Position numbers and translations under genes: made by a program
Origin: Variovorax sp. CF079
GTDB lineage: Bacteria; Pseudomonadota; Gammaproteobacteria; Burkholderiales; Burkholderiaceae_C
DNA: 64,000 nucleotides
Reading direction: 5' to 3'
NCBI RefSeq assembly: GCF_900101545.1
Contig: NZ_FMZU01000006.1
Coordinates: 186,001-250,000 of the forward strand
The notes under the pieces: model-generated
What the model saw: the letters and a program-made list of their open reading frames with translations, nothing else
Databases searched by the model: none
Told to the model about the DNA's origin: nothing
Part shown: in pieces, positions 36,982 to 46,881 of the stretch
How the letters are laid out: every line of letters begins with the position of its first letter
Numbering within the stretch: position 1 is the first letter of the stretch

Positions 36982-37064
36982 GGACGACGGGCCCAAGACT
37001 GACCGCAGAGCCTTCGCAGGGAAATCCTGGGGAGATGAGCGGTACAAGTTGGGAACTACTAGAC

Positions 37065-37433
37065 ATGATCCAAACTGAATCCCGGCTCGATGTGGCCGAC
37101 AACACGGGCGCGAAATCCGTCCTGTGTATCAAGGTGCTCGGCGGCTCCAAGCGGCGTTATGCCAGCGTGGGCGACGTCATCAAGGTCAGCATCAAGGAAG
37201 CCGCTCCGCGTGGTCGCGTCAAGAAGGGCGAGATCTACAGCGCAGTGGTGGTCCGTACCGCCAAGGGCATCCGTCGCAGCGACGGTTCGCTCGTCAAGTT
37301 CGACGGCAATGCCGCCGTTCTGCTCAACGCCAAGCTGGAGCCCATCGGCACCCGCATCTTCGGACCGGTCACGCGCGAACTGCGCACCGAGAAGTTCATG
37401 AAGATCGTGTCGCTGGCCCCCGAAGTTCTGTAA
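37065..37433 (+). CDS. rplN: Ribosomal protein L14
   Basis: The 122-residue protein starts [17 protein letters not shown], the near-universal L14 N-terminus, and contains [20 protein letters not shown] and [17 protein letters not shown]. It sits at the 30S interface near L19. The start is fixed by homology; an in-frame ATG at 37035 with a GGGGAG in front would add ten residues and is rejected. It is the first gene of the operon here, because rpsQ and the S10 cluster do not precede it; proC does, on the other strand. Confidence 0.97.
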   Translation: MIQTESRLDVADNTGAKSVLCIKVLGGSKRRYASVGDVIKVSIKEAAPRGRVKKGEIYSAVVVRTAKGIRRSDGSLVKFDGNAAVLLNAKLEPIGTRIFGPVTRELRTEKFMKIVSLAPEVL

Positions 37434-37446
37434 GGACAACAACGCC

Positions 37447-37764
37447 ATGAACAAGATTCGCAAAGGCGACCAGGTCATCGTGTTGGCCGGGCGCGACAAG
37501 GGCAAGCGCGGCACGGTGTCGCTGCGCAAGGACGACTCGCACCTGATCGTCGACGGCATCAATCTGGTCAAGAAGCACACCAAGCCGAACCCGCTCAAGG
37601 GCACGACCGGTGGCATCGTCGAGAAGGCCATGCCGATTCACCAATCCAACGTGGCGATCTTCAATGCCGCGACCGGCAAGGCCGATCGCGTGGGCATCAA
37701 GGTCACGGACGGCAAGCGCGTGCGCGTCTTCAAGTCCAGCGGCGACGAAATCAAGACCGCCTAA
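37447..37764 (+). CDS. rplX: Ribosomal protein L24
   Basis: The 105-residue protein starts [20 protein letters not shown], the KOW motif of L24, and includes [15 protein letters not shown] and [15 protein letters not shown]24 is an early assembly initiator that binds the 5' region of 23S rRNA. It lies 13 bases after rplN and 11 before rplE in the standard spc order. Confidence 0.98.
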   Translation: MNKIRKGDQVIVLAGRDKGKRGTVSLRKDDSHLIVDGINLVKKHTKPNPLKGTTGGIVEKAMPIHQSNVAIFNAATGKADRVGIKVTDGKRVRVFKSSGDEIKTA

Positions 37765-37775
37765 GGGGTACTTAC

Positions 37776-38315
37776 ATGGCACGTCTCCAACAACACTATC
37801 GCGAAAAAGTCGCGAAAGACCTGACCGAAAAGTTCGGCTACAAGTCGCCGATGCAGGTTCCGCGTCTGACCAAGATCACGCTCAACATGGGTGTGGGCGA
37901 AGCGGTCGCCGACAAGAAGGTCCTCGACAACGCCGTCGCCGACCTGACCAAGATCGCCGGCCAGAAGCCGGTCGTGACCAAGTCGAAGAAGGCGATCGCC
38001 GGCTTCAAGATTCGCGAGAACCAGCCGATCGGCTGCATGGTCACGCTGCGCGGCGTGCAGATGTATGAGTTCCTGGACCGTTTCGTGACCGTGGCCCTGC
38101 CGCGCGTGCGCGACTTCCGCGGCATTTCCGGCCGTGCGTTCGACGGCCGCGGCAACTACAACATCGGCGTGAAAGAGCAGATCATTTTCCCCGAGATCGA
38201 ATACGACAAGGTCGATGCCCTGCGCGGTCTCAATATCAGCATCACGACGACGGCCAAGACCGACGAAGAGGCCAAGGCGCTTCTCGCGGGCTTCCGTTTC
38301 CCGTTCAAGAACTGA
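37776..38315 (+). CDS. rplE: Ribosomal protein L5
   Basis: The 179-residue protein has [39 protein letters not shown] and [20 protein letters not shown], all standard L5 segments. L5 binds 5S rRNA and forms the central protuberance. In E. coli, S8 represses the operon by binding mRNA near this gene's start. I cannot confirm that structure here because the rplX-rplE gap is only 11 bases. Confidence 0.98.
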   Translation: MARLQQHYREKVAKDLTEKFGYKSPMQVPRLTKITLNMGVGEAVADKKVLDNAVADLTKIAGQKPVVTKSKKAIAGFKIRENQPIGCMVTLRGVQMYEFLDRFVTVALPRVRDFRGISGRAFDGRGNYNIGVKEQIIFPEIEYDKVDALRGLNISITTTAKTDEEAKALLAGFRFPFKN

Positions 38316-38323
38316 GGTGATTT

Positions 38324-38629
38324 GTGGCTAAAGTAGCTTTGATCGAGCGCGAACTCAAGCGCGACAAACTGGTCGCAAAGTACGCCGCCAAGCACGCGGA
38401 ACTGAAGGCGATCGCCAACGACGCGAAGAAGAGCGACGAAGAGCGCGCAGCCGCCCGCCTGGGCCTGCAGAAGCTCCCGCGCAACGCCAACCCGACGCGC
38501 CAGCGCAACCGCTGCGAAATCACCGGCCGCCCGCGCGGCACCTTCCGCCAATTCGGTCTGGCCCGCGCCAAGATCCGTGAACTGGCTTTCGCTGGCGACA
38601 TCCCCGGTGTCACCAAGGCCAGCTGGTAA
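38324..38629 (+). CDS. rpsN: Ribosomal protein S14 (zinc-free long form)
   Basis: The 101-residue protein begins at GTG 38324, preceded by GAGGTGA, and reads [20 protein letters not shown]. It ends with [20 protein letters not shown] and IPGVTKASW. It has no CxxC pairs, so it is the long zinc-independent S14 typical of proteobacteria. It binds the head of the small subunit. The gap to rplE is 8 bases. Confidence 0.97.
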   Translation: MAKVALIERELKRDKLVAKYAAKHAELKAIANDAKKSDEERAAARLGLQKLPRNANPTRQRNRCEITGRPRGTFRQFGLARAKIRELAFAGDIPGVTKASW

Positions 38630-38649
38630 GCCAGGCAGGAGCAAACAAT

Positions 38650-39045
38650 ATGAGCATGAGTGATCCCATTGCCGACCTGCTGACGCGTATCCGCAACGCG
38701 CAGATGGTGGCGAAGCCCACCGTGTCGGTCCCGTCTTCCAAGGTGAAGATCGCGATCGCACAGGTGCTGAAGGACGAGGGCTACATCGACGGCTTCCAGG
38801 TCAAGACCGAAGCCGGCAAGACCGAACTCGAAATTGCACTGAAGTACTACGCTGGCCGCCCGGTCATCGAGCGCATCGAGCGCGTGAGCCGTCCCGGCCT
38901 GCGCGTCTACAAGGCCAGCGCCGCAATTCCGCAAGTCCAGAACGGCCTCGGCGTTGCCATCGTCACGACCCCCAAGGGCGTGATGACCGACCGCAAGGCC
39001 CGCGCTACCGGTGTCGGTGGCGAAGTGCTGTGCTACGTCGCCTAA
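38650..39045 (+). CDS. rpsH: Ribosomal protein S8
   Basis: The 131-residue protein starts [20 protein letters not shown] and ends with [13 protein letters not shown], with STPKG-like [13 protein letters not shown] before it. S8 binds helix 21 of 16S rRNA and in E. coli is the translational repressor of this operon. An internal ATG two codons later could also serve as start. Confidence 0.98.
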   Translation: MSMSDPIADLLTRIRNAQMVAKPTVSVPSSKVKIAIAQVLKDEGYIDGFQVKTEAGKTELEIALKYYAGRPVIERIERVSRPGLRVYKASAAIPQVQNGLGVAIVTTPKGVMTDRKARATGVGGEVLCYVA

Positions 39046-39069
39046 ACGAGACATCGAGGAGAAACTGAA

Positions 39070-39603
39070 ATGTCCCGAGTAGGAAAAATGCCGGTCGCCA
39101 TCCCCGCAGGCGTGGATGTGTCGATCAAGGAAGACCAGATCAGCGTCAAGGGCACGGGCGGCACGCTCAACCTGGCGTTGAACGCGCTGGTCAATGTCGT
39201 CAGCAAGGACGGCAAGCTGAGCTTCGAACCCGCCAACGAATCGCGTGAAGCCAACGCGATGAGCGGCACGGTTCGCCAGCTGGTGAACAACATGGTGGTC
39301 GGTGTGACCAAGGGCTTCGAGAAGAAGCTGAGCCTGATCGGCGTGGGCTACAAGGCCCAGGCGCAGGGCGCCAAGCTGAACCTGCAAGTCGGTTACTCGC
39401 ATCCGGTCAACATCGACATGCCGCAAGGCATCACGGTGGCGACGGCGACGCCGACCGAAATCGTGATCAAGGGCGCCGACCGCCAACGCGTCGGCCAAGT
39501 GGCCGCTGAGATCCGCGCGATTCGTCCGCCCGAGCCTTACAAGGGCAAGGGCATCCGCTATGCGGACGAGAAGATCGTGATCAAAGAGACCAAGAAGAAG
39601 TAA
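39070..39603 (+). CDS. rplF: Ribosomal protein L6
   Basis: The 177-residue protein begins [20 protein letters not shown] and contains [20 protein letters not shown] and [20 protein letters not shown] near the end, the L6 signature. It sits near the factor-binding site of the large subunit. It has usual length and spacing between rpsH and rplR. Confidence 0.98.
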   Translation: MSRVGKMPVAIPAGVDVSIKEDQISVKGTGGTLNLALNALVNVVSKDGKLSFEPANESREANAMSGTVRQLVNNMVVGVTKGFEKKLSLIGVGYKAQAQGAKLNLQVGYSHPVNIDMPQGITVATATPTEIVIKGADRQRVGQVAAEIRAIRPPEPYKGKGIRYADEKIVIKETKKK

Positions 39604-39614
39604 GGGGCAGCAAA

Positions 39615-39983
39615 ATGATGTTGACCAAAAAAGCACAGCGTCTTCGCCGTTCGCGCCAGACCCGCATCCGCATTGCGACGCAAGGCGTGGCGCGCCTGAC
39701 GGTGAACCGCACCAATCTGCACATCTACGCCACCGTCATCTCCGACGACGGCACCAAGGTGATTGCCACTGCATCGACGGCCGAAGCCGAAGTGCGTACC
39801 TCGCTGGGTGGTTCCGGCAAGGGCGGCAACGCCGCTGCGGCCACCGTGGTCGGCAAGCGCATCGCTGAAAAGGCGAAGGCCGCCGGCATCGAGAAGGTCG
39901 CTTTCGACCGCGCAGGTTTCGCCTACCACGGCCGCGTCAAGGCGCTGGCCGATGCGGCTCGCGAAGCCGGCCTGCAGTTCTAA
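39615..39983 (+). CDS. rplR: Ribosomal protein L18
   Basis: The 122-residue protein starts [20 protein letters not shown]; the second ATG (39618) is the more common family start. It includes [20 protein letters not shown] and [20 protein letters not shown], which bind 5S rRNA with L5. Spacing is 11 bases after rplF and 18 before rpsE. Confidence 0.97.
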   Translation: MMLTKKAQRLRRSRQTRIRIATQGVARLTVNRTNLHIYATVISDDGTKVIATASTAEAEVRTSLGGSGKGGNAAAATVVGKRIAEKAKAAGIEKVAFDRAGFAYHGRVKALADAAREAGLQF

Positions 39984-40001
39984 CCGGACACGAGATTCAA
40001 A

Positions 40002-40520
40002 ATGGCAAAGATTCAGGCAAGAACGCAGAGCGAAGGCCCCGAAGACGGTCTGCGCGAGAAGATGATCGCGATCAACCGCGTCACCAAGGTGGTGAAGGGC
40101 GGTCGTATCCTCGGTTTCGCGGCACTCACCGTGGTGGGTGACGGCGACGGCCGCGTCGGCATGGGCAAGGGCAAGTCGAAGGAAGTGCCGGCCGCCGTGC
40201 AGAAGGCGATGGAAGAAGCGCGTCGCAACCTCGCGAAGATCTCGATCAAGAACGGCACGCTGCATCACCGCGTGACGGGCCATTGGGGCGCTGCCTCGGT
40301 GGTCATGATCCCGGCCCCGAAGGGTACCGGCATCATCGCCGGCGGCCCGATGCGCGCCGTGTTCGAAGTCATGGGCATCACCGACATCGTGGCCAAGAGC
40401 CATGGTTCCTCGAACCCCTACAACATGGTCCGTGCCACGCTGGACGGCCTGAAGAATTCGACGACGGCGTCCGAAGTCGCTGCCAAGCGCGGCCTGACCG
40501 TCGAACAACTCTTCGCCTGA
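40002..40520 (+). CDS. rpsE: Ribosomal protein S5
   Basis: The 172-residue protein contains [20 protein letters not shown] and [20 protein letters not shown], the double-stranded RNA-binding S5 motif. [20 protein letters not shown] follows. S5 acts in decoding accuracy and mRNA unwinding at the entry tunnel. Confidence 0.98.
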   Translation: MAKIQARTQSEGPEDGLREKMIAINRVTKVVKGGRILGFAALTVVGDGDGRVGMGKGKSKEVPAAVQKAMEEARRNLAKISIKNGTLHHRVTGHWGAASVVMIPAPKGTGIIAGGPMRAVFEVMGITDIVAKSHGSSNPYNMVRATLDGLKNSTTASEVAAKRGLTVEQLFA

Positions 40521-40534
40521 ACGGGAGTATCGAC

Positions 40535-40720
40535 ATGACGACGCAACAACAAACCCTCAAGGTGCAATTGGTCAAGAGCCCGATCGGCACCAAGGAATCG
40601 CATCGCGCCACCGTGCGTGGCCTCGGCCTGCGCAAGCTCAACAGCGTGAGCGAGCTGCAGGACACGCCCGCGGTGCGCGGCATGATCAACAAGATCAGTT
40701 ATCTGGTCAAAGTGCTCTAA
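40535..40720 (+). CDS. rpmD: Ribosomal protein L30
   Basis: The 61-residue protein begins [20 protein letters not shown] and contains [14 protein letters not shown] and [18 protein letters not shown], the compact L30 pattern. GGGAG precedes the ATG. It follows rpsE by 14 bases. Its small size is normal for bacterial L30. Confidence 0.97.
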   Translation: MTTQQQTLKVQLVKSPIGTKESHRATVRGLGLRKLNSVSELQDTPAVRGMINKISYLVKVL

Positions 40721-40744
40721 ACAGAGTCGCTGAGAGAGACGTAT

Positions 40745-41176
40745 ATGGAACTCAATGGCATCAAGCCGGCTGACGGCTCCAAGCACGCCAAGCGCCGTGT
40801 TGGCCGCGGCATCGGCTCCGGCCTGGGCAAGACCGCGGGTCGCGGTCACAAGGGTCAGAAGTCGCGTGCGGGCGGTTTCCACAAGGTCGGCTTCGAAGGC
40901 GGCCAGATGCCGCTGCAGCGTCGCCTGCCCAAGCGCGGCTTCAAGTCGCAGCTGCTCAAGTACAACGCCGAAGTAACGCTGACCTCGCTCGAGAAGCTCG
41001 GCCTGGCCGAAGTCGACGTGCTGGCGCTCAAGCAAGCCGGCCTGGTCGGTCAGATCGCCAAGGTCGTCAAGGTCATCAAGTCGGGTGAACTCACCAAGGC
41101 CGTCAAGCTGACCGGCATCGGTGCGAGCGCCGGCGCCAAGGCTGCGATCGAAGCAGCCGGCGGCAGCGTGGCCTGA
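40745..41176 (+). CDS. rplO: Ribosomal protein L15
   Basis: The 143-residue protein begins [20 protein letters not shown] and has [20 protein letters not shown] and [17 protein letters not shown], the Gly/Arg-rich extension that threads into 23S rRNA. It ends with [16 protein letters not shown]. It is 20 bases before secY. Confidence 0.98.
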   Translation: MELNGIKPADGSKHAKRRVGRGIGSGLGKTAGRGHKGQKSRAGGFHKVGFEGGQMPLQRRLPKRGFKSQLLKYNAEVTLTSLEKLGLAEVDVLALKQAGLVGQIAKVVKVIKSGELTKAVKLTGIGASAGAKAAIEAAGGSVA

Positions 41177-41196
41177 TCGGACTGAAAGAAGTCTTC

Positions 41197-42507
41197 GTGG
41201 CAACCAACGCGGCAACGCTCGCAAAAACAGGCAAGTTCGGCGACCTGCGTCGCCGGCTCGTCTTTTTGCTGCTCGCGCTCGTGGTCTATCGCATCGGAGC
41301 TCACATTCCGGTGCCGGGCATCAACCCGGACCAACTCGCGCAGCTGTTCCAGGGCCAGCAGGGCGGCATCCTGAGCCTGTTCAACATGTTCTCGGGCGGG
41401 GCGCTGTCGCGCTTCACCGTGTTCGCGCTGGGCATCATGCCGTACATCTCCGCGTCGATCATCATGCAGTTGATGACCTACGTGGTGCCGACCTTCGAGC
41501 AATTGAAGAAGGAAGGCGAAGCCGGCCGGCGCAAGATCACCCAGTACACGCGCTACGGCACGCTGGGCCTGGCGCTGTTCCAGTCCTTCAGCATCGCGGT
41601 CGCTCTGGAATCGTCGGCAGGCCTCGTGATTTCGCCCGGCTTCGGCTTCCGCATCACGGCGATGGTCAGCCTCACGGCCGGCTCGATGTTCCTGATGTGG
41701 CTCGGCGAGCAGATCACCGAGCGCGGCCTCGGCAACGGGATTTCGATCCTGATCTTTGCGGGCATCGCGGCCGGCCTGCCGAGCGCGATCGGCGGATTGC
41801 TCGAACTGGTGCGCACCGGCGCCATGAACGTGATCGTCGCGCTGTTCATCGTCGCGGTGGTCATCCTGGTGACCTACTTCGTCGTGTTCGTCGAACGCGG
41901 TCAGCGCAAGATCCTCGTGAACTACGCGCGGCGCCAGGTCGGCAACAAGGTCTACGGCGGTCAGTCCTCGCACCTGCCGCTGAAGCTGAACATGGCCGGC
42001 GTGATCCCGCCGATCTTCGCGTCGTCGATCATTCTGCTGCCGACCACGGTCGTGGGCTGGTTCAGCACCGGCGAGAGCATGCGCTGGATCAAGGACATCG
42101 CGAGCGCGCTGACGCCGGGGCAGCCGATCTACGTGCTGCTCTATGCCACCGCGATCGTGTTCTTCTGCTTCTTCTACACGGCGCTCGTGTTCAACAGCCG
42201 CGAGACGGCCGACAACCTGAAGAAGAGCGGTGCGTTCATTCCAGGCATTCGCCCAGGTGACCAGACCGCGCGCTATATCGACAAGATCCTGGTTCGTCTG
42301 ACGCTGGCCGGCGCGGTGTACATCACCTTCGTCTGCCTGCTGCCCGAGTTCCTGATCCTGAAATACAACGTGCCGTTCTATTTTGGCGGCACCTCTCTGC
42401 TGATCATCGTGGTTGTCACGATGGACTTCATGGCCCAAGTGCAGAACTACATGATGTCGCAGCAGTACGAATCGCTACTAAAGAAGGCCAATTTCAAGAC
42501 TTCCTAG
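41197..42507 (+). CDS. secY: Preprotein translocase subunit SecY
   Basis: The 436-residue, ten-helix channel protein begins at GTG 41197 ([20 protein letters not shown]). It shows [20 protein letters not shown], the SecY signature [20 protein letters not shown], and [20 protein letters not shown] in the ribosome-contact loop. It forms the SecYEG pore of the inner membrane. Its usual place after rplO is kept. The next gene is infA rather than rpmJ. Confidence 0.98.
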   Translation: MATNAATLAKTGKFGDLRRRLVFLLLALVVYRIGAHIPVPGINPDQLAQLFQGQQGGILSLFNMFSGGALSRFTVFALGIMPYISASIIMQLMTYVVPTFEQLKKEGEAGRRKITQYTRYGTLGLALFQSFSIAVALESSAGLVISPGFGFRITAMVSLTAGSMFLMWLGEQITERGLGNGISILIFAGIAAGLPSAIGGLLELVRTGAMNVIVALFIVAVVILVTYFVVFVERGQRKILVNYARRQVGNKVYGGQSSHLPLKLNMAGVIPPIFASSIILLPTTVVGWFSTGESMRWIKDIASALTPGQPIYVLLYATAIVFFCFFYTALVFNSRETADNLKKSGAFIPGIRPGDQTARYIDKILVRLTLAGAVYITFVCLLPEFLILKYNVPFYFGGTSLLIIVVVTMDFMAQVQNYMMSQQYESLLKKANFKTS

Positions 42508-42516
42508 GCGATTGAG

Positions 42517-42735
42517 ATGTCGAAGGACGATGTCATCCAGATGCAAGGCGAGGTTCAGGAGAACCTGCCGAATGCGACCTTCCGCGTGAAGCTGGAAAAT
42601 GGACACATCGTGCTGGGGCATATTTCCGGAAAGATGCGGATGCACTACATCCGCATCCTTCCAGGTGACAAGGTCACCGTCGAGTTGACGCCCTATGACT
42701 TGAGCCGGGCGCGCATTGTGTTTCGGGCGAAATGA
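42517..42735 (+). CDS. infA: Translation initiation factor IF-1
   Basis: The 72-residue S1-fold protein starts [20 protein letters not shown] and contains [20 protein letters not shown] and [20 protein letters not shown], fully typical of IF-1. It blocks the ribosomal A site during initiation. Its position between secY and rpmJ differs from E. coli but is common in other bacteria. Some betaproteobacteria carry a second infA, which cannot be checked here. Confidence 0.97.
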   Translation: MSKDDVIQMQGEVQENLPNATFRVKLENGHIVLGHISGKMRMHYIRILPGDKVTVELTPYDLSRARIVFRAK

Positions 42736-42769
42736 GTCGCCGGGTTGGACAGAGTTTTAGGAGAATGAA

Positions 42770-42883
42770 ATGAGAGTTTCGGCTTCGGTCAAAACCATTT
42801 GCCGTAATTGCAAGATCATCCGCCGCAAGGGTGTGGTGCGCGTGATCTGTACCGACCCGCGCCACAAGCAGCGCCAGGGTTGA
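42770..42883 (+). CDS. rpmJ: Ribosomal protein L36 (zinc form)
   Basis: The frame encodes 37 residues, [20 protein letters not shown] and then [17 protein letters not shown]. Cys11, Cys14, Cys27 and His32 form the zinc site, so this is the C+ paralogue. AGGAG precedes the ATG. It is the smallest gene of the window and sits 24 bases before rpsM. Confidence 0.97.
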   Translation: MRVSASVKTICRNCKIIRRKGVVRVICTDPRHKQRQG

Positions 42884-42907
42884 TTGAAAGAGTATTAGAG
42901 GACGCAC

Positions 42908-43273
42908 ATGGCACGTATTGCTGGCATCAACATTCCGCCGCACAAGCACGCTGAGATCGGCCTGACCGCCATCTTCGGCATCGGTCGCACCCGCGCCCGC
43001 AAGATCTGCGAAGCGAGCGGCATCGAATATTCGAAGAAGATCAAGGATCTGACCGACGCCGATCTCGAGAAGATCCGCGACCAGATCGCGCTCTTCACCA
43101 TCGAAGGTGACCTGCGTCGCGAAACGACGATGAACATCAAGCGCTTGATGGACATCGGCTGCTACCGCGGCTTCCGTCACCGTCGCGGCCTGCCGATGCG
43201 CGGCCAGCGCACGCGCACCAACGCCCGCACCCGCAAGGGTCCGCGCAAGGCCGCGCAGTCCCTGAAGAAATAA
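42908..43273 (+). CDS. rpsM: Ribosomal protein S13
   Basis: The 121-residue protein has [40 protein letters not shown] and the basic tail [20 protein letters not shown]. It contacts the large subunit and the P-site tRNA. It starts the alpha operon in E. coli, where S4 represses it through an upstream pseudoknot. The gap here is only 24 bases, so that control is not evident. Confidence 0.98.
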   Translation: MARIAGINIPPHKHAEIGLTAIFGIGRTRARKICEASGIEYSKKIKDLTDADLEKIRDQIALFTIEGDLRRETTMNIKRLMDIGCYRGFRHRRGLPMRGQRTRTNARTRKGPRKAAQSLKK

Positions 43274-43285
43274 GGATAGATCAGC

Positions 43286-43690
43286 ATGGCTAAAGCTCCT
43301 GCCAACAACGCAGCGCAACGCGTTCGCAAGAAGGTCCGCAAGAACGTGGCGGACGGCGTCGCGCACGTGCACGCCTCGTTCAACAACACGATCATCACGA
43401 TCACCGATCGCCAGGGCAACGCTCTGTCGTGGGCGTCGTCGGGTGGCCAGGGCTTCAAGGGCTCGCGCAAGTCGACGCCGTTCGCTGCGCAGGTCGCTTC
43501 GGAAGTCGCCGGTCGCGCTGCGGTGGAACAAGGCATCAAGAACCTCGACGTCGAGATCAAGGGCCCGGGCCCGGGACGCGAATCGTCGGTGCGCGCGCTC
43601 GCCGCGCTCGGCATCCGCATCAACTCGATCGCCGATGTGACGCCGGTTCCGCACAACGGCTGCCGCCCGCAAAAGCGCCGTCGCATCTAA
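43286..43690 (+). CDS. rpsK: Ribosomal protein S11
   Basis: The 134-residue protein contains [40 protein letters not shown] and the C-terminal [17 protein letters not shown], all typical S11 segments. It lies in the platform of the 30S subunit. A terminator-like hairpin follows its stop. Confidence 0.98.
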   Translation: MAKAPANNAAQRVRKKVRKNVADGVAHVHASFNNTIITITDRQGNALSWASSGGQGFKGSRKSTPFAAQVASEVAGRAAVEQGIKNLDVEIKGPGPGRESSVRALAALGIRINSIADVTPVPHNGCRPQKRRRI

Positions 43691-43704
43691 GGCGAGGACG
43701 CCCG

Positions 43705-43744
43705 GCGCAGTCAGCTTTCGAGCCGGCTGCGCGTTTTGTTTTTT
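43705..43744 (+). terminator. Terminator or attenuator between rpsK and rpsD
   Basis: GCGCAG (43705-43710) pairs with CTGCGC (43727-43732), with an inner GCT-TTCG-AGC stem capped by a UUCG-type loop. GTTTTGTTTTTT follows directly. This is a convincing intrinsic-terminator shape inside a normally continuous operon, so it probably causes partial termination. Confidence 0.7.
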
Positions 43745-43824
43745 CAACAAGCCCACCGCCATCGGCACGCCGCTGATGGCTCCCGCAGACAGCCTCTGCG
43801 GCAGATGACACAAAGGAAGATCAA

Positions 43825-44448
43825 GTGGCACGCTACCTCGGCCCCAAGGCCAAACTTTCCCGCCGCGAAGGCACCGACCTGTTCCTGAAGAGCGCCCGCC
43901 GTTCGATCCAGGACAAGGCCAAGTTCGACTCCAAGCCCGGCCAGCATGGCCGCACTTCTGGTCAGCGCACCTCCGACTTCGGTCTGCAGCTGCGCGAGAA
44001 GCAGAAGGTCAAGCGCATGTACGGCGTGCTCGAGAAGCAGTTCCGCCGCTACTTCGAGGAAGCCGATCGCCGCCGTGGCAACACCGGCGCCAACCTGCTG
44101 TTCATCCTCGAATCGCGCCTGGACAACGTGGTCTACCGCATGGGCTTCGGCTCCACGCGCGCCGAAGCGCGCCAGCTGGTCTCGCACAAGGCGATCACGG
44201 TGAACGGCCAGTCGGTCAACATCCCGTCGTACCTGGTCAAGACCGGCGACGTGATTGCCGTGCGCGACAAGTCGAAGAAGCAGACCCGCATCGCCGAAGC
44301 GCTGCAGCTCGCCCAGCAGGTCGGCATTCCGGCCTGGGTCGAAGTGAATGCCGACAAGGGCGAAGGCACCTTCAAGAAGGTGCCCGATCGCGACGAATTC
44401 GCGGCCGACATCAACGAATCGCTGATCGTCGAACTGTATTCGAGGTAA
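43825..44448 (+). CDS. rpsD: Ribosomal protein S4
   Basis: The 207-residue protein starts [20 protein letters not shown], then has [20 protein letters not shown] and the S4 RNA-binding domain [20 protein letters not shown]. It lacks the Cys zinc site (C- form). S4 nucleates 30S assembly and is the alpha-operon repressor in E. coli. Unusually long gaps of 134 and 129 bases flank it, each with a strong hairpin. Confidence 0.98.
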   Translation: MARYLGPKAKLSRREGTDLFLKSARRSIQDKAKFDSKPGQHGRTSGQRTSDFGLQLREKQKVKRMYGVLEKQFRRYFEEADRRRGNTGANLLFILESRLDNVVYRMGFGSTRAEARQLVSHKAITVNGQSVNIPSYLVKTGDVIAVRDKSKKQTRIAEALQLAQQVGIPAWVEVNADKGEGTFKKVPDRDEFAADINESLIVELYSR

Positions 44449-44461
44449 CAGGCGAAAACGT

Positions 44462-44518
44462 GCCGCCATCCGGCGGCCCGGACTTTGATTTTTTGTTCCC
44501 TGCCGCGGACACCGCGGC
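44462..44518 (+). terminator. Hairpins between rpsD and rpoA
   Basis: GCCGCC-ATCC-GGCGGC (44462-44477) is followed, after ten bases, by a T-rich stretch ending near 44495. A second perfect dyad, GCCGCGG-ACA-CCGCGGC, spans 44502-44518. The first may attenuate transcription; the second lies 60 bases before rpoA and could mark an RNA-binding or processing site. Confidence 0.5.
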
Positions 44519-44577
44519 CGGGCACTTCACCAGCCTTACCGGTGTAACGAGCCGGGGGTATTGAGAGGAAGTTCTGC

Positions 44578-45567
44578 ATGCAAACCACCCTGCTGAAACC
44601 CAAGACCATCCAGGTCGAGCAACTTGCCGCCAACAAGGCCAAGGTCACGCTCGAGCCCTTCGAGCGCGGCTACGGCCACACGCTCGGCAACGCGCTGCGC
44701 CGCGTGCTGCTGTCGTCGATGGTCGGTTACTCCGCCACCGAAGTGACGATCGCCGGCGTGCTGCATGAGTACTCGTCGATCGACGGCGTGCAGGAAGACG
44801 TCGTCAACATCCTGCTGAACCTCAAGGGCGTGGTGTTCAAGCTCCACAACCGCGATGAAGTCACGCTGAGCCTGCGCAAGGACGGCGAAGGCGCGGTGAC
44901 CGCGTCGGATATCCAGACGCCGCACGACGTCGAGATCATCAACCCCGACCACGTGATCGCCCACCTGTCGCAGGGCGGCAAGCTCGACATGCAGATCAAG
45001 GTCGAGAAGGGCCGCGGCTATGTGCCCGGCACGATGCGCCGCTACGCGGACGAGCCGACCAAGTCGATCGGCCGTATCGTGCTCGACGCTTCGTTCTCGC
45101 CGGTCAAGCGCGTGAGCTACACGGTCGAAAGCGCCCGCGTCGAGCAGCGTACCGACCTCGACAAGCTCCTGGTCGAGATCGAGACCAACGGCGCGATCAC
45201 CGCCGAAGACGCGGTTCGCGCCTCGGCCAAGATCCTGGTTGAGCAACTGGCCGTGTTCGCGCAGCTCGAAGGCGGCGAACTCGCTGCGTTCGATGCACCC
45301 GCGCCGCGCAGCGCCCAGCAGTTCGATCCGATCCTGCTGCGCCCGGTCGACGAGCTCGAACTCACGGTGCGTTCGGCCAACTGCCTGAAGGCCGAAAACA
45401 TCTACTACATCGGTGACCTGATCCAGCGCACCGAGAACGAGCTGCTCAAGACCCCGAACCTGGGTCGCAAGTCGCTCAACGAAATCAAGGAAGTGCTCGC
45501 CTCGCGCGGCCTGACCTTGGGCATGAAGCTCGAAAGCTGGCCACCGGCCGGCCTCGATAAGCGTTAA
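44578..45567 (+). CDS. rpoA: RNA polymerase alpha subunit
   Basis: The 329-residue protein has the dimerising NTD ([36 protein letters not shown]) and the C-terminal domain that binds UP elements and activators ([40 protein letters not shown]). The length is standard. It is transcribed with rpsD upstream and rplQ downstream. Confidence 0.98.
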   Translation: MQTTLLKPKTIQVEQLAANKAKVTLEPFERGYGHTLGNALRRVLLSSMVGYSATEVTIAGVLHEYSSIDGVQEDVVNILLNLKGVVFKLHNRDEVTLSLRKDGEGAVTASDIQTPHDVEIINPDHVIAHLSQGGKLDMQIKVEKGRGYVPGTMRRYADEPTKSIGRIVLDASFSPVKRVSYTVESARVEQRTDLDKLLVEIETNGAITAEDAVRASAKILVEQLAVFAQLEGGELAAFDAPAPRSAQQFDPILLRPVDELELTVRSANCLKAENIYYIGDLIQRTENELLKTPNLGRKSLNEIKEVLASRGLTLGMKLESWPPAGLDKR

Positions 45568-45644
45568 GAATCACCACACCTGTGTGTTGCACCGGGCAGT
45601 ACCTGACACGGCTGCCTGTTTTTATAAAGTAAAGGAAAAGCACC

Positions 45645-46046
45645 ATGCGTCACGGACACGGACTCCGCAAACTCAACCGCACCAGCTCGCACCGCCTCGC
45701 GATGCTGCAGAACATGATGAACTCGCTCATCGAGCATGAGGTCATCAAGACCACGGTCCCCAAGGCCAAGGAACTGCGCCGCGTCATCGAGCCGATGATC
45801 ACCCTGGCCAAGAAGCCGACGGTCGCCAACAAGCGCCTGGCTTTCGATCGCCTGCGCGACCGCGACAGCGTGGTCAAGCTGTTCGGCGAACTCGGCCCGC
45901 GCTACCAGGCACGTCCGGGCGGCTACACGCGCATCCTGAAAATGGGTTTCCGCGTGGGCGACAACGCGCCGATGGCGCTGGTCGAACTGGTCGATCGTCC
46001 CGAAGTGACGGAAGCCCCTGCCGACGAGCAGGCCGGCGAAGAATAA
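45645..46046 (+). CDS. rplQ: Ribosomal protein L17
   Basis: The 133-residue protein begins [20 protein letters not shown], has the [20 protein letters not shown] core and [20 protein letters not shown]. It lies near the peptide tunnel exit. A GGCAG/CTGCC hairpin with TGTTTTT stands in the 77-base gap before it. Initiator tRNA follows 18 bases after its stop. Confidence 0.98.
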   Translation: MRHGHGLRKLNRTSSHRLAMLQNMMNSLIEHEVIKTTVPKAKELRRVIEPMITLAKKPTVANKRLAFDRLRDRDSVVKLFGELGPRYQARPGGYTRILKMGFRVGDNAPMALVELVDRPEVTEAPADEQAGEE

Positions 46047-46048
46047 GC

Positions 46049-46054
46049 TATAAT
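46049..46054 (+). promoter_or_regulatory. Consensus -10 box (TATAAT) ahead of tRNA-fMet
   Basis: TATAAT lies two bases after the rplQ stop and 10 bases before the mature tRNA 5' end, the right distance for a start near 46061. No good -35 is seen at 16-18 bases upstream. It may give the tRNA its own promoter on top of read-through. Confidence 0.5.
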
Positions 46055-46064
46055 TCCATCTTGC

Positions 46065-46141
<77 letters not shown>

Positions 46142-46173
46142 AATTTCCGGCAACCCAAAAGGTTGTTGCTGAA

Positions 46174-46210
46174 AAAGCAAAACGCCCACTTCGAGTGGGC
46201 GTTTTGCTTT
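46174..46210 (+). terminator. Strong intrinsic terminator after tRNA-fMet
   Basis: A perfect 17-bp stem joins 46174-46190 and 46194-46210 around a 3-base loop. The sequence runs A-rich at the left and T-rich at the right (AACGCCCACTTCGAGTGGGC in the centre). It ends the ribosomal/tRNA transcript and could also act on the other strand. Confidence 0.9.
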
Positions 46211-46338
46211 CCGGCTGCTAAAGAAAAGACTGCGCGCCATCGGTTTTGGGATCTGCCCCAAGGGCGTTTCGCTCCCAGTTTTCTGTTAGTGCCAAATTAC
46301 TCTTTTCGCCGTGAAACGAGTCTAAAACGCCCACGCCG

Positions 46339-46354
46339 TGTGACAAAGATCACG
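46339..46354 (+). promoter_or_regulatory. CRP-like site upstream of the 46445 gene
   Basis: TGTGA-CAAAGA-TCACG matches the CRP/Vfr half-sites TGTGA-N6-TCACA at 9 of 10 positions. It lies 91-106 bases before the next ATG. A further small dyad, ATGT-GTA-ACAT, is at 46371-46381. The rest of 46211-46444 shows no gene. Confidence 0.5.
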
Positions 46355-46444
46355 GATGCGTGCGCGTGACATGTGTAACATCTGGCCGATTCGAGAACAG
46401 TTGAAGGACGAGAAGTCTGTGAATTGCGCAAATAAGGGACTTTC

Positions 46445-46855
46445 ATGATCGACCCTTCGATTTCGCGGAATCTGATTGAAAACGCAATGGGCGCTGTCGA
46501 GCAGGCGGTCGACTATATTTTCAATGACGAGCCTGCCGTTCCATTTCACCCGACGACCGATCTTCTTTCTCTCAGTCCGAGCGAGGAAGACCAGATTCGT
46601 CGCGGCGAACAGGCGAATTACCGCAGCCGTCCCACGACGTCGGCGCTCAGTTTTTGCCTGACTTCGGCTATTTCGCTGCTGGCGATTGCGCATTCATTGA
46701 TCGATCAGCCCGCAGCCCTGTCGCCGGTCGAGCGGGAACAGCTGTGGAAAAAGCTGGCCGCGGAAACCAAGATTGCGGGGCGCGCTGCCTATCGCGCGGC
46801 GCTCATCCTCTCGGATCCGGGCGCCGAGGCAGCGACCCACGAGGAAGTACTCTGA
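46445..46855 (+). CDS. Hypothetical protein, 136 residues
   Basis: The protein is soluble-looking apart from one hydrophobic helix (ALSFCLTSAISLLAIAHSLI). It starts MIDPSISRNLIENAMGAVEQ and ends LILSDPGAEAATHEEVL. I recognise no domain. Codon use is visibly less GC-rich than its neighbours, which hints at a different origin or weak expression. It stands alone between the terminator and the convergent RidA gene. The CRP-like site ahead of it suggests nutrient-dependent control. Confidence 0.6.
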   Translation: MIDPSISRNLIENAMGAVEQAVDYIFNDEPAVPFHPTTDLLSLSPSEEDQIRRGEQANYRSRPTTSALSFCLTSAISLLAIAHSLIDQPAALSPVEREQLWKKLAAETKIAGRAAYRAALILSDPGAEAATHEEVL

Positions 46856-46881
46856 GGCTGCGGGCGCGGTAGCCGCTGGGC

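Noticed and set aside
37035-37064. Ten-residue N-terminal extension of L14
   Set aside because: L14 almost always begins MIQ, as at 37065; the upstream ATG with its GGGGAG is more likely part of the leader.
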